Shown here: piece after piece, positions 35,003-42,742 of the stretch
Layout: each line of letters begins with the position of its first letter
Position numbering within the stretch: the first letter of the stretch is position 1
Origin: Synechococcus sp. UW105
GTDB lineage: Bacteria > Cyanobacteriota > Cyanobacteriia > PCC-6307 > Cyanobiaceae
Length of the DNA: 64,000 nucleotides
Assembly (NCBI RefSeq): GCF_900473935.1
Contig: NZ_UCNN01000026.1
Location: 1-64,000 of the forward strand
Reading direction: 5' to 3'
The notes under the pieces: model-generated
The model's database searches: none
Told to the model about the DNA's origin: nothing
What the model saw: the letters and a program-made list of their open reading frames with translations, nothing else
Translations under genes and position numbers: made by a program

Positions 35003-35682
35003 GGATCGGCCGTGCTCGGAGCCTGGTTTAGAACGGCTTCCACTTCAGGCATGGTCTGCATGGGTGCCTGGAAGCCATTGAGCAACTGGCTCTTCCGACG
35101 CCGGGTCATCGCCTGTTTGCGTGTCAACGGACGAGGTCCACTCCATGTGGCGGTGCTGTCGTCATAGGTGAGGACCTGCCCACCATTGAGCGAGAAGGCT
35201 TCGCCGGAGTCGGCCTGGACGCTGACGTCCCCTTCCCAGCTGAGAAAGATGATCTTGTCACCTTGGTCATCGATGAAGAGGGTCGTGCCACGGATCGCGG
35301 CGGTGGCAATGCGGGTGCGGATCTGAAGTGGTGTGACCCTTGGTCCGCCTGGAGCGATCCAGGCGATGATCTGACCGCTGCGGTGGTTGATCGTGTTGCC
35401 ATTGATCTGAAGCGATGCGTTGCCTCCCATGCGAAAGCTGCGGTTGCCCTGGTTCATCTGGATTTGCATCCGCCCGGGTTTGGCTGTTCGCAGCACTGTT
35501 CTGTTCTGCAGTGGCTGCCCTTGCGTTGCCACACGTTCCGTTTTCCCGTGCGGGCGTTGAAAGGCAGGTTGTGAGACCACTTCCTCAATCCTGGCGATTG
35601 GTTTGTTCTGGGCTGATCCAGGCGCCGCCATCAACATCCCGGAGCTGATGGCGATGATCGCGATTGTGCAGGCAGATCTCAT
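34999..35682 (-). CDS. Exported FecR-domain protein
   Basis: A 227-aa protein with a clear signal peptide (1-24, IAIIAISSGMLMAAPGSA). The FecR-type beta domain runs from VATQGQPLQNRTVLRTAKPGR through IRTRIATAAIRGTTLFID and the WEGDVSVQADSGEAFSLNGGQ strands, followed by a basic tail. FecR domains occur in anti-sigma regulators and in matrix or wall-binding proteins; this one has no membrane or cytoplasmic part, so it should be periplasmic. Start at ATG 35682 for the signal peptide; a 90-residue in-frame extension lacks coding character. Its stop overlaps the cyclase start, suggesting it presents the signal to the CHASE2 domain. Confidence 0.85.
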   Translation of the reverse strand: MRSACTIAIIAISSGMLMAAPGSAQNKPIARIEEVVSQPAFQRPHGKTERVATQGQPLQNRTVLRTAKPGRMQIQMNQGNRSFRMGGNASLQINGNTINHRSGQIIAWIAPGGPRVTPLQIRTRIATAAIRGTTLFIDDQGDKIIFLSWEGDVSVQADSGEAFSLNGGQVLTYDDSTATWSGPRPLTRKQAMTRRRKSQLLNGFQAPMQTMPEVEAVLNQAPSTADP

Positions 35683-35970
35683 TTGTGCAGCCTGGGGTCT
35701 CGCCCATTCTGATGAGGAGATTGGCAGTGGGCCATTGCACCAGCTTGCTCTCCACGTTGCAGGTCTGACCTGATTCCACTCATTCGATCCGCCTGGATTG
35801 CCTCTGCATGCATCTCCGCCATGAAAAAGGTGGTCACTGCCAAGTGTTGTCGCTTGCGCAAGAACAACCTGGCACCCAATCACGCCTGAACGGATGCTGT
35901 TTTCTGCTCCATAGCCAGCGGTGGTTGAACTATTTTGGGCATGGTTTAGCAACCATAGTTAATCCAAGTT

Positions 35971-36195
35971 TCAACCATTTTGTGTGGCGAAAGCCAATGC
36001 ACCTGTCAAGCCGGTGTTGTCATCAATGGCGACCTCATTAGCAATGGAATGGGACCTGCTATTTGTGTGGGAATAATCGCTGGCATGGCTTGGTCCTCCC
36101 ACTGCAGCCGCGTATAAATAGTCCCATGTTAAGACGTTCAGAGGTTGGCAGTGTTCTGCCTTGTCGATGACATCGTAACCTCGGCGATTCCACAT
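35971..36195 (-). CDS. Possible 74-aa peptide, doubtful
   Basis: An ATG at 36195 opens 74 codons ending at 35971. The product is polar and Ser/His/Asn-rich, with a Gly-Gly at about 33-34 (AAAVGGPSHASD) and a small-residue C-terminus (TGALAFATQNG). The start lies just downstream of the poly-G tract (reverse strand) and has no proper Shine-Dalgarno. A double-glycine peptide precursor is conceivable, but nothing beyond the GG supports it. Codon use is less biased than in neighbours. Confidence 0.2.
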   Translation of the reverse strand: MWNRRGYDVIDKAEHCQPLNVLTWDYLYAAAVGGPSHASDYSHTNSRSHSIANEVAIDDNTGLTGALAFATQNG

Positions 36196-36211
36196 GCTTT
36201 TGTTGTAACTG

Positions 36212-36225
36212 CCCCCCCCCCCCCC
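36212..36225. repeat. Homopolymer of 14 C (14 G on the reverse strand)
   Basis: Uninterrupted run of 14 C. It lies about 20 bases beyond the stop of the ABC ATPase gene and upstream of a doubtful reverse-strand ORF. Such tracts are prone to slippage and to sequencing error. Confidence 0.9.
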
Positions 36226-36246
36226 AGGGAGATGCGACTCACACTG

Positions 36247-37869
36247 TCAAGTCGGTAAGCGCGGGCATGCATCCACCAGCTTTTGTGTAATTGCAGCCTT
36301 GGGACGGGCGAGCATCTGATCTCCTGGGCCTTGTTCCACGATCCGGCCGTGATCGAGCACGATCACCTGGTGGCAGAAGCCGCTGGCTACGGATAGATCG
36401 TGGGTGACGAACACCATGGCCAGTCCAAGGCGGTGTTGCAGTGTGCGCAGCAGGTTCAGAACGTCTGCCTGAATCTCTGCATCCAGCATGCTCACGCTTT
36501 CATCACAGATCAGCACTTTCGGCTCCAGAGCCAGAGCTCGGGCGATCGCCACTCGTTGCTGTTGTCCTCCGGAGAGCTGCCTGGGACGCCTGTTCTGGAA
36601 TTGTTCTGCGGGTGAGAGTCCCACGAGTTCCAGCAATTCCCTGGCCTGCTCCCGGGCTGCTGTTTTGCTTCGCAGACCATGAATCAACAGAGGATCAGCG
36701 ATGGCATCACTCACGCACATCGCCGGATTGAGGCAGGCGAGTGGGTCCTGGAACACCATCTGGATTGAGCGTCTGAGCAGACGCTTTCGGGCCCCTCGTT
36801 GCTGCAGCAGATTGACCCCCTGAAGCCAAACCTGGCCTCCCCGGATCGGACTCAGTCCCATCAGGGCTCGGCAAAGCGTGCTCTTTCCGCAGCCGGATCC
36901 TCCCACCACGCCCAGGGATTCGCCTGCCTGAACTTGGAAGCTCACGCCATCGACGGCCTTCAGCCAACGTGGGGACCATGGAGTGCCGCCAAGGTTGTGC
37001 CAGCAGCGCAGTTCCTCCACCTGGAGCGCTGTCGTGGCAGTCGGTGCTGATGGGGTGTTCCCTCCTTCCCGTTGCCGTGCCGCCTTCACCAGCCTCTGCC
37101 CCACCCTTGAGCTGGGTTGGGTGAGGACTGTTGTGCTGCTGGAGGTCTCCACGACCTTCCCTCCATCCAGCACGGCCATGCGATCGCACCAACGATGGGC
37201 CATGGCAAGGTCGTGGCTGATCAGAAGCAGGGCACTGCCAAGCCCGTCGCAGAGTTGGCGCAGTTCTGCCATGACCTGCCCCGCCACGGCCACATCCAGG
37301 CTTGTCGTGGGTTCATCAGCGATCACGAGCGGCGGCTGGAGGCAGATGGCCAACGCGATCGCCAGGCGCTGGCGCATGCCACCGCTGAATTCATGGGGGT
37401 AGGCGTTGAAGCGGTCGGCACCGATGCTGACCCGTTCCAGTAACTCTTCGGCTCTCTCTCGCTGGGCTTTCAGCGGCATCTCAGGACCGTGGGCACGCAA
37501 GGTGTCGAGCAAGTGCCCTCCCACGGTCATGAGGGGGTTGAGCCGTGTCATCGGGTCCTGGAACACCAGTCCCACCCCTTCACCCCGAAGCTGCTGCAGA
37601 TTCCGTCTGCTGAGACCGCGGGGGTCACGGCCGTTCAGCCTCAGCGTGCCCTCGCAGACACTTCCAGTGGGGAGCAACTGCAGTGCAGCTTTCGCAACGG
37701 TGCTTTTGCCGCAGCCGGAGGGGCCAACGAGCGCCAGGTGTTCCCCGGCTGTGATGCGTAGATCAAGGCCATTCAGGGTCCACTGTTCGGCGCCTGGATA
37801 GCGCAGATGCAGCTGCTCCAGTTCCAGCACCGCCTTCCGCTCGCTTGCGTGGCCTGGGCGTTGGCTCAT
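36247..37869 (-). CDS. Fused two-domain ABC transporter ATPase, peptide/nickel type
   Basis: A 540-aa protein containing two complete nucleotide-binding domains, as in YejF/DppD-DppF fusions. NBD1 has Walker A GPSGCGKST, signature FSGGMRQRLAIALA and Walker B LVIADEPTTSLD. NBD2 has GGSGCGKST, LSGGQQQRVAIARA and VLICDESVSMLDAEIQ. The FQDPMTRLNPLMTVG and FQDPLACLNPAMCVS Q-loops are characteristic of oligopeptide/nickel importers. No permease or binding protein gene is adjacent, so partners must be encoded elsewhere. ATG 37869 (MSQRPGHASE) was chosen; the frame extends upstream to 37959 but would then overlap rel. Confidence 0.93.
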   Translation of the reverse strand: MSQRPGHASERKAVLELEQLHLRYPGAEQWTLNGLDLRITAGEHLALVGPSGCGKSTVAKAALQLLPTGSVCEGTLRLNGRDPRGLSRRNLQQLRGEGVGLVFQDPMTRLNPLMTVGGHLLDTLRAHGPEMPLKAQRERAEELLERVSIGADRFNAYPHEFSGGMRQRLAIALAICLQPPLVIADEPTTSLDVAVAGQVMAELRQLCDGLGSALLLISHDLAMAHRWCDRMAVLDGGKVVETSSSTTVLTQPSSRVGQRLVKAARQREGGNTPSAPTATTALQVEELRCWHNLGGTPWSPRWLKAVDGVSFQVQAGESLGVVGGSGCGKSTLCRALMGLSPIRGGQVWLQGVNLLQQRGARKRLLRRSIQMVFQDPLACLNPAMCVSDAIADPLLIHGLRSKTAAREQARELLELVGLSPAEQFQNRRPRQLSGGQQQRVAIARALALEPKVLICDESVSMLDAEIQADVLNLLRTLQHRLGLAMVFVTHDLSVASGFCHQVIVLDHGRIVEQGPGDQMLARPKAAITQKLVDACPRLPT

Positions 37870-37925
37870 GGATGGCGGTTCAGGGCACATGACTCCAATA
37901 CCATGGTTCAACCCTGCCGGGTCGG

Positions 37926-40259
37926 ATGCTGAAGGGCACCTCTGCGTCAGAACCGACACAGACCGATGTGGTCTGTGCTCAGCCGCCCGCCGGTCTACCC
38001 ACTGTTCGTGCCCATCCGATCCGCAGTATTGAGGATTACGGCATACCCCTGCCCGAGTGGCTGCAGGAGTGCCTGAAGCATGTGCCCCCTGGTGCGGGCT
38101 ACAGCTGCCCCACCGATGCGGAGGCCTTGCTCGCTGCAGCCTTCGATTTCGCTTTCCAGCTGCATGAAGGCCAGTTCCGCGCCAGTGGTGATCCCTACAT
38201 CATTCATCCTGTTGCTGTCGCGGATCTGCTGCGCGATATCGGAGCTAGTGCTCCGGTGATCGCCGCCGGCTTCCTCCACGATGTTGTGGAAGACACCGAT
38301 CTCACGCCAGAGCAGCTGGAGGCTCATTTCGGGGCTGAAGTGCGTTCTCTCGTGGAGGGGGTGACCAAGCTCGGTGGGCTGCATTTCACCAATCGCACCG
38401 AGGCTCAGGCTGAGAACCTGCGCAAGATGTTCCTGGCCATGGCCAGTGATATTCGTGTGGTCTTGGTGAAACTCGCGGATCGCCTGCACAACATGCGCAC
38501 CCTGGGAGCGCTCAAACCAGAGAAACAGGAACGTATTGCTCGTGAAACCCGTGAGATTTACGCCCCTTTGGCCAACCGTCTTGGTATTGGCCGGTTGAAG
38601 TGGGAATTAGAAGACCTCGCCTTCAAGCTTTTGGAGCCCGAGGCTTTTCGCGAAATTCAAGAGGAGGTCGCGACCAAGCGCAGTGAACGGGAAGAGCGAC
38701 TGGCAGTGACCTTGAAGCTTCTGGCCGACCGGCTGTCTGCGGTGGGGCTCGAGAGCTGTGAGGTGACAGGTCGCCCGAAGCATCTCTATGGCATCTGGAG
38801 CAAGATGCAGCGCCAGCAGAAGGCGTTTCACGAGATCTATGACGTTGCGGCGGTGCGGATTATCACCCCCAATCTTGAAACGTGTTATCGGGCTCTGGCG
38901 GTGGTGCATGACACATTTCGTCCGATCCCCGGCCGCTTTAAGGACTACATCGGTCTTCCTAAGCCCAATGGTTATCAGTCCCTGCATACAGCAGTGATCG
39001 GCCGGCATCGGCCGATTGAAGTGCAGATCCGAACGGCCGAGATGCATCAAGTGTCGGAGTTCGGGATCGCGGCGCATTGGAAATACAAGGAGGGTGGTTC
39101 ACCAGCTGCTGGTGGCGACACCGAGCGCTTTAACTGGCTGCGGCAACTGGTGGATTGGCAGCAGGAGGGCGGTAACGACGATCACAATGACTATTTGGCC
39201 TCGATTAAGGAAGATCTCTTCGATGAAGAGGTTTTTGTGTTTACCCCAAAGGGAGAAGTGGTGGGGTTGCGCAAAGGTTCAACCGCTGTTGATTTTGCTT
39301 ATCGCATTCATTCAGAGGTGGGAGATCATTGCCATGGCGTACGCATTAATGACCAGCTCTCGACATTGTCCACATCACTGCAAAACGGTGATTTCGTTAA
39401 TATCCTCACCAGCAAGACGGCTCACCCCAGCCTCGATTGGCTGAATTTCGTTGCTACGCCAACAGCACGTAATCGCATCCGTCAGTGGTATAAACGCAGT
39501 CATCGTCAAGAAACGATCCAGCGCGGTAAGGAGCTGCTGGAGCGTGAGCTGGGGCGTAGCGGCTTCGATTCCCTGCTCTGCAGTGAGGCGATGACACGCG
39601 TTTCCGAGCGTTGCAATCTTCACAGCACCGAAGACTTGTTGGCTGCTCTTGGTTTTGGGGCTGTCACCTTGCATCAGGTGCTGAATCGCCTGAGAGAGGA
39701 GATTCGTCTGCAGACCGAGGCTGAAGCCCAGCCCCTCAGTAATGAGGATGTGGCTCGCAAGTTGGTGGAGCATCAGGCGGATGCTCCGCCGCGGCAACGG
39801 CCTGGCGAAATTCAGCCGATCCTCGGACTGGAGGGGCTCGACTACCGCCTCGGAGGCTGTTGTAGTCCCCTGCCTGGTGAAGCCATCGTTGGTACAGTGG
39901 CTCTCGGCAACCATGGCATCACTATCCATCGCCAGGAGTGCGCCAACATCGAGGCAATCCCAAGTGAACGGCGACTCCCGGTGCGCTGGAATCCAGATGC
40001 CAGCCGTCATGGCCAGCGTTTCCCGGTACATCTCCGCATTGATGTGATCGATCGTGTTGGGATCCTCAAAGACATCCTGATGCGACTCTCGGATGGATCG
40101 ATCAACGTCAGTGATGCGCGTGTGAAAACTGCCTACGGCAAGCCGGCGCGCATCGAGCTGTTGGTCGAGCTAGGCAGTGCTGATCTGCTGCAGCGCACGA
40201 TGCATCAGATCCGTTCGATGGCGGATGTGCTCGACATTGCCCGAACCGGTCAGGCTTGA
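37926..40259 (+). CDS. rel: Bifunctional (p)ppGpp synthetase/hydrolase
   Basis: Stringent-response enzyme of 777 aa. Order: HD hydrolase domain (about 60-210) with intact GFLHDVVEDTD; synthetase domain (about 260-370) with YDVAAVRIITP, the RFKDYIGLPKPNGYQSLHT block (quoted as RFKDYIGLPKPNGYQ) and VQIRTAEMH; TGS domain (about 415-480, FVFTPKGEVVGLRKGSTAVD); helical and zinc-finger-like region (RLGGCCSPLPGEAIVG with HRQEC); C-terminal ACT domain (VHLRIDVIDRVGILKDI). Both catalytic halves look complete, as expected for the single Rel of cyanobacteria. It overlaps the convergent histidine kinase gene by 10 bases. Confidence 0.96.
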   Translation: MLKGTSASEPTQTDVVCAQPPAGLPTVRAHPIRSIEDYGIPLPEWLQECLKHVPPGAGYSCPTDAEALLAAAFDFAFQLHEGQFRASGDPYIIHPVAVADLLRDIGASAPVIAAGFLHDVVEDTDLTPEQLEAHFGAEVRSLVEGVTKLGGLHFTNRTEAQAENLRKMFLAMASDIRVVLVKLADRLHNMRTLGALKPEKQERIARETREIYAPLANRLGIGRLKWELEDLAFKLLEPEAFREIQEEVATKRSEREERLAVTLKLLADRLSAVGLESCEVTGRPKHLYGIWSKMQRQQKAFHEIYDVAAVRIITPNLETCYRALAVVHDTFRPIPGRFKDYIGLPKPNGYQSLHTAVIGRHRPIEVQIRTAEMHQVSEFGIAAHWKYKEGGSPAAGGDTERFNWLRQLVDWQQEGGNDDHNDYLASIKEDLFDEEVFVFTPKGEVVGLRKGSTAVDFAYRIHSEVGDHCHGVRINDQLSTLSTSLQNGDFVNILTSKTAHPSLDWLNFVATPTARNRIRQWYKRSHRQETIQRGKELLERELGRSGFDSLLCSEAMTRVSERCNLHSTEDLLAALGFGAVTLHQVLNRLREEIRLQTEAEAQPLSNEDVARKLVEHQADAPPRQRPGEIQPILGLEGLDYRLGGCCSPLPGEAIVGTVALGNHGITIHRQECANIEAIPSERRLPVRWNPDASRHGQRFPVHLRIDVIDRVGILKDILMRLSDGSINVSDARVKTAYGKPARIELLVELGSADLLQRTMHQIRSMADVLDIARTGQA

Positions 40260-41716
40260 GTGATTAATGGCAGCTCAAGGCTGAATTGGCTGCCTTCCCC
40301 CACCGTGGAACGCACCGTGACAGTGCCGCCCATAGCTTCCATCAGCATCTGCACAATCGACAGCCCCAGGCCTGAGCTGCTCTGTCCCTTCGGAATGGAG
40401 ACGCCTTCGGCGCGGGTGAATCGTTCGAAGATGCGTTCGAGTTGATCGGCCGGTATCCCCTGGCCCTGATCTTCGACAATGAGACGAACGGTCTTTGGGT
40501 TGGGCCTGACTTCAAGGGAGATTGGGCTGTCTGGGGTGGAGTATTTGACGGCGTTGCCGATCAGGTTGCTGATGCATTGCACCAGCCGGTCAGGATCACC
40601 GATCACTTCGAGGGCAGGCAGCCCCTTGAGGTTGTCGCGGATTGGATTGGTGTGGGCGGCTCTCGCCAGCCTCAGGCCATGTTCCAGGCTCGGCATCAGG
40701 TCGAAAGGTTCGCGTCGGATCGAGAGCTGGTGGTTGTCGGCACGGCTGAGGTCGAGCAGATCGCTGAGCATGCGGTTCAGCCTCAACACCTCTTGATTGG
40801 CAATCCCGAGAGCATTGCGCTGTTGCTCAGCTAGCGATTCCCCTCGATTCAGAACCGATTGAATAAAGCCAGAAATCACCGTGAGGGGGGTGCGGAATTC
40901 GTGGCTGATGGTGGAAGCGAACTGTTTTTGATTACTGGCCGAGAGTTGAAGTCGTTCAACCATCTGATTGAACTCTTGCAGAATTGGTAGGAGTTCTACT
41001 GGGGCCCCAGCGGTAGAGAGAGTCGCGGCCTGCAGGGTGTTGAGCTCAATTTCTGAAAGCTCCCGACTGATGCTGCGGATGGGTTTAAAAATGCGGCGGG
41101 CCGCGATGATCAGAATTGCAGTGGTTAGGAGAATAAGGGTGAGTTCAGAGGCCAGCTTGATCATCATCTGGGCGTGGATCAGCGGCCTGCTGTAGAGCGG
41201 CCTCAGGTAAACGAAATGGCCTGTAGCGGCACCGCCTGGAAGCTTGATCGCTTTCACCGCGACCGCTTCATGTTCGTCGTTCTCGACCATGGCAAACCCC
41301 CGTGGTGACGCCACAGCTCGGTCTGCCAATGCATGCAAGTGCGTCTGGCTGAACAGAACATGGCTACCGCGGGTACTGGCCAGTCCGCCATTGCCCACGA
41401 TCATGCCCACCTTGCCATCGTAGAGACGCAGTGGTTTCAGGAAGCGTTGGTAGTCCTGGATTGTGCAACAGCGTTTGGCTTGCTCTGCCGTGAGTTGATC
41501 GAGTTGATCATTGACATCTTTGAGCGGTGCGATTGCCTGCCTATCAAGCTTTTTCTCCAGGAATCCTCTAAGGAAAATTTGTCGCAGTTCACGGGTGATC
41601 AGCAGGCTCGCAAGGGATTGTGTGAGCACAACCGTCAGGCTGATCAAGAGAAAGCGACGGGCCAAAGACCAGCGTTTTGCAGGCTGAGGGCTGGGCATGC
41701 TCACAGGTTCTGACAT
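40250..41716 (-). CDS. Membrane sensor histidine kinase
   Basis: A 488-aa protein with a membrane helix at about 19-42, a periplasmic domain of about 145 residues, a second helix (about 188-207), a HAMP-like linker, the phospho-acceptor histidine in STISHEFRTPLTVISG (about 270), and the ATPase domain with the N box NLIGNAVKYS, G1 VEDQGQGIP, F box FERFTRAEG and G2 SSGLGLSIVQ. All catalytic boxes are intact. It overlaps the upstream PhnD-like lipoprotein gene by 16 bases, so ligand sensing through that lipoprotein is likely. No response regulator is adjacent. Confidence 0.93.
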   Translation of the reverse strand: MSEPVSMPSPQPAKRWSLARRFLLISLTVVLTQSLASLLITRELRQIFLRGFLEKKLDRQAIAPLKDVNDQLDQLTAEQAKRCCTIQDYQRFLKPLRLYDGKVGMIVGNGGLASTRGSHVLFSQTHLHALADRAVASPRGFAMVENDEHEAVAVKAIKLPGGAATGHFVYLRPLYSRPLIHAQMMIKLASELTLILLTTAILIIAARRIFKPIRSISRELSEIELNTLQAATLSTAGAPVELLPILQEFNQMVERLQLSASNQKQFASTISHEFRTPLTVISGFIQSVLNRGESLAEQQRNALGIANQEVLRLNRMLSDLLDLSRADNHQLSIRREPFDLMPSLEHGLRLARAAHTNPIRDNLKGLPALEVIGDPDRLVQCISNLIGNAVKYSTPDSPISLEVRPNPKTVRLIVEDQGQGIPADQLERIFERFTRAEGVSIPKGQSSSGLGLSIVQMLMEAMGGTVTVRSTVGEGSQFSLELPLITQA

Positions 41717-42648
41717 GTGGGGAATCCACCGGTAGAGGCATGCACATCTGCCACCTTCTGCAGTGTCTGTTTGGGGAAGGATGGATTGGGCTTCTCAAAG
41801 CCCTGATACCCCCATGTTGCGAGAACGCGTTGGTGCTCTGGCCGCTCTGGATTGAGGGCCAGTAGTGCTGTGGCCACTTTCTTCAGCTGCTCATGTTTCA
41901 GGCTCTGAGCAGGGTGAACCGCCGTGACAACAAAGTCATTACGGCTGAGTTCGCTCTGCCAAACAACGCTGACCTTGTCTCGGACCTCAGGGGCAATGGC
42001 CTGGAGCGGATCGCCGCTGAGGCTGGGAATGAAGGCCAGGTCAATGCTGCCATCGGCGACCAGTAAGGGCAAATGGTTGGTATTGGGTTCGTGGAAACAT
42101 TCGCTGATGCTGAGAAACGGCACTTCCTGCTGATGCAGATGCAACAGCGGCTGTAAAAAGGTCGAGCCTGAAGCGCGGCTGCCGAAGCCGACGCTCTGGT
42201 TTTGGACGATGGAGAGAGGTGATCTCCCATCACCCCGCTCTTGGATGTTCTCGAGACTGGCGCTGTTGGCAATCAGGATGCTGCGAAACGAGCGCTTCTG
42301 AATGACAAGGGGCGTCACCTTGGGGTTGTTGTGCAGGAGTTTGAAGCCGCCGTATAGACCAATGGTGATCAGGTCAACGTCACCATCGCGGAGCATTTGA
42401 TGGCTGTGTTCATAGTTAATTGCAGGAACGTAATCAATGCGTAGTCCTGTGGCTTTCTCCAGGTAGGGAATGACGATTGCCATTCGTTGGTTGATCACTT
42501 CTTGGCTTTGGTAAGGCTCTTCGGCAAGGCGTAGATCTGGCGGTGAAGACGTAGGGACACTTTTGTTGTTGTTCTCTTTGCAGCTCGTGATCAGTAGCCC
42601 CATGCAGATGCTGGCGACCAGAGTGAGTTGTCTTGACACCTGAATCAT
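41701..42648 (-). CDS. PhnD-like substrate-binding lipoprotein paired with a histidine kinase
   Basis: A 315-aa lipoprotein with lipobox GLLITSC (Cys about 23) followed by a flexible Asn/Ser-rich linker. The binding domain has the type II two-lobe layout of phosphate/phosphonate-binding proteins: NQRMAIVIPYLEKATGLRIDY, DVDLITIGLYGGFKL, the middle stretch VGFGSRASGSTFLQPLL and a second lobe with DGSIDLAFIPSLSGD. No transporter genes are adjacent; instead the gene runs into the histidine kinase with a 16-base overlap. A sensory role is therefore favoured over uptake. ATG 42648 (MIQVSRQL) is preferred over 42660, four codons upstream. Confidence 0.85.
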   Translation of the reverse strand: MIQVSRQLTLVASICMGLLITSCKENNNKSVPTSSPPDLRLAEEPYQSQEVINQRMAIVIPYLEKATGLRIDYVPAINYEHSHQMLRDGDVDLITIGLYGGFKLLHNNPKVTPLVIQKRSFRSILIANSASLENIQERGDGRSPLSIVQNQSVGFGSRASGSTFLQPLLHLHQQEVPFLSISECFHEPNTNHLPLLVADGSIDLAFIPSLSGDPLQAIAPEVRDKVSVVWQSELSRNDFVVTAVHPAQSLKHEQLKKVATALLALNPERPEHQRVLATWGYQGFEKPNPSFPKQTLQKVADVHASTGGFPTCQNL

Positions 42649-42742
42649 GGTGGAGCCCATTACAGCAGCCTAGGAATTCAGTGCCCACCGAACAGTTGTT
42701 GATGGGGTGATCGCTACGATTCTGCGACGAAGCTTTGGCTCC

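Larger units (their letters stand above)
35683..36246. other. 564-base region without a confident gene
   Basis: Between the fecR start and the ABC ATPase stop. It is more AT-rich than its surroundings, and all frames are weak. It holds a 14-base C homopolymer near 36212 and one possible short reverse-strand frame (35971-36195). The 3' part probably contains the fecR-cyclase promoter, but no good -35/-10 pair was found. Confidence 0.6.

Noticed and set aside
33792-35081. A 429-codon forward frame opposite the CHASE2 cyclase and fecR genes
   Set aside because: Ser/Arg-rich shadow of two well-supported genes on the other strand, with no motif of its own.
35683-35952. 90-codon N-terminal extension of the FecR gene
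   Set aside because: It lacks coding character, and the ATG at 35682 begins a proper signal peptide.
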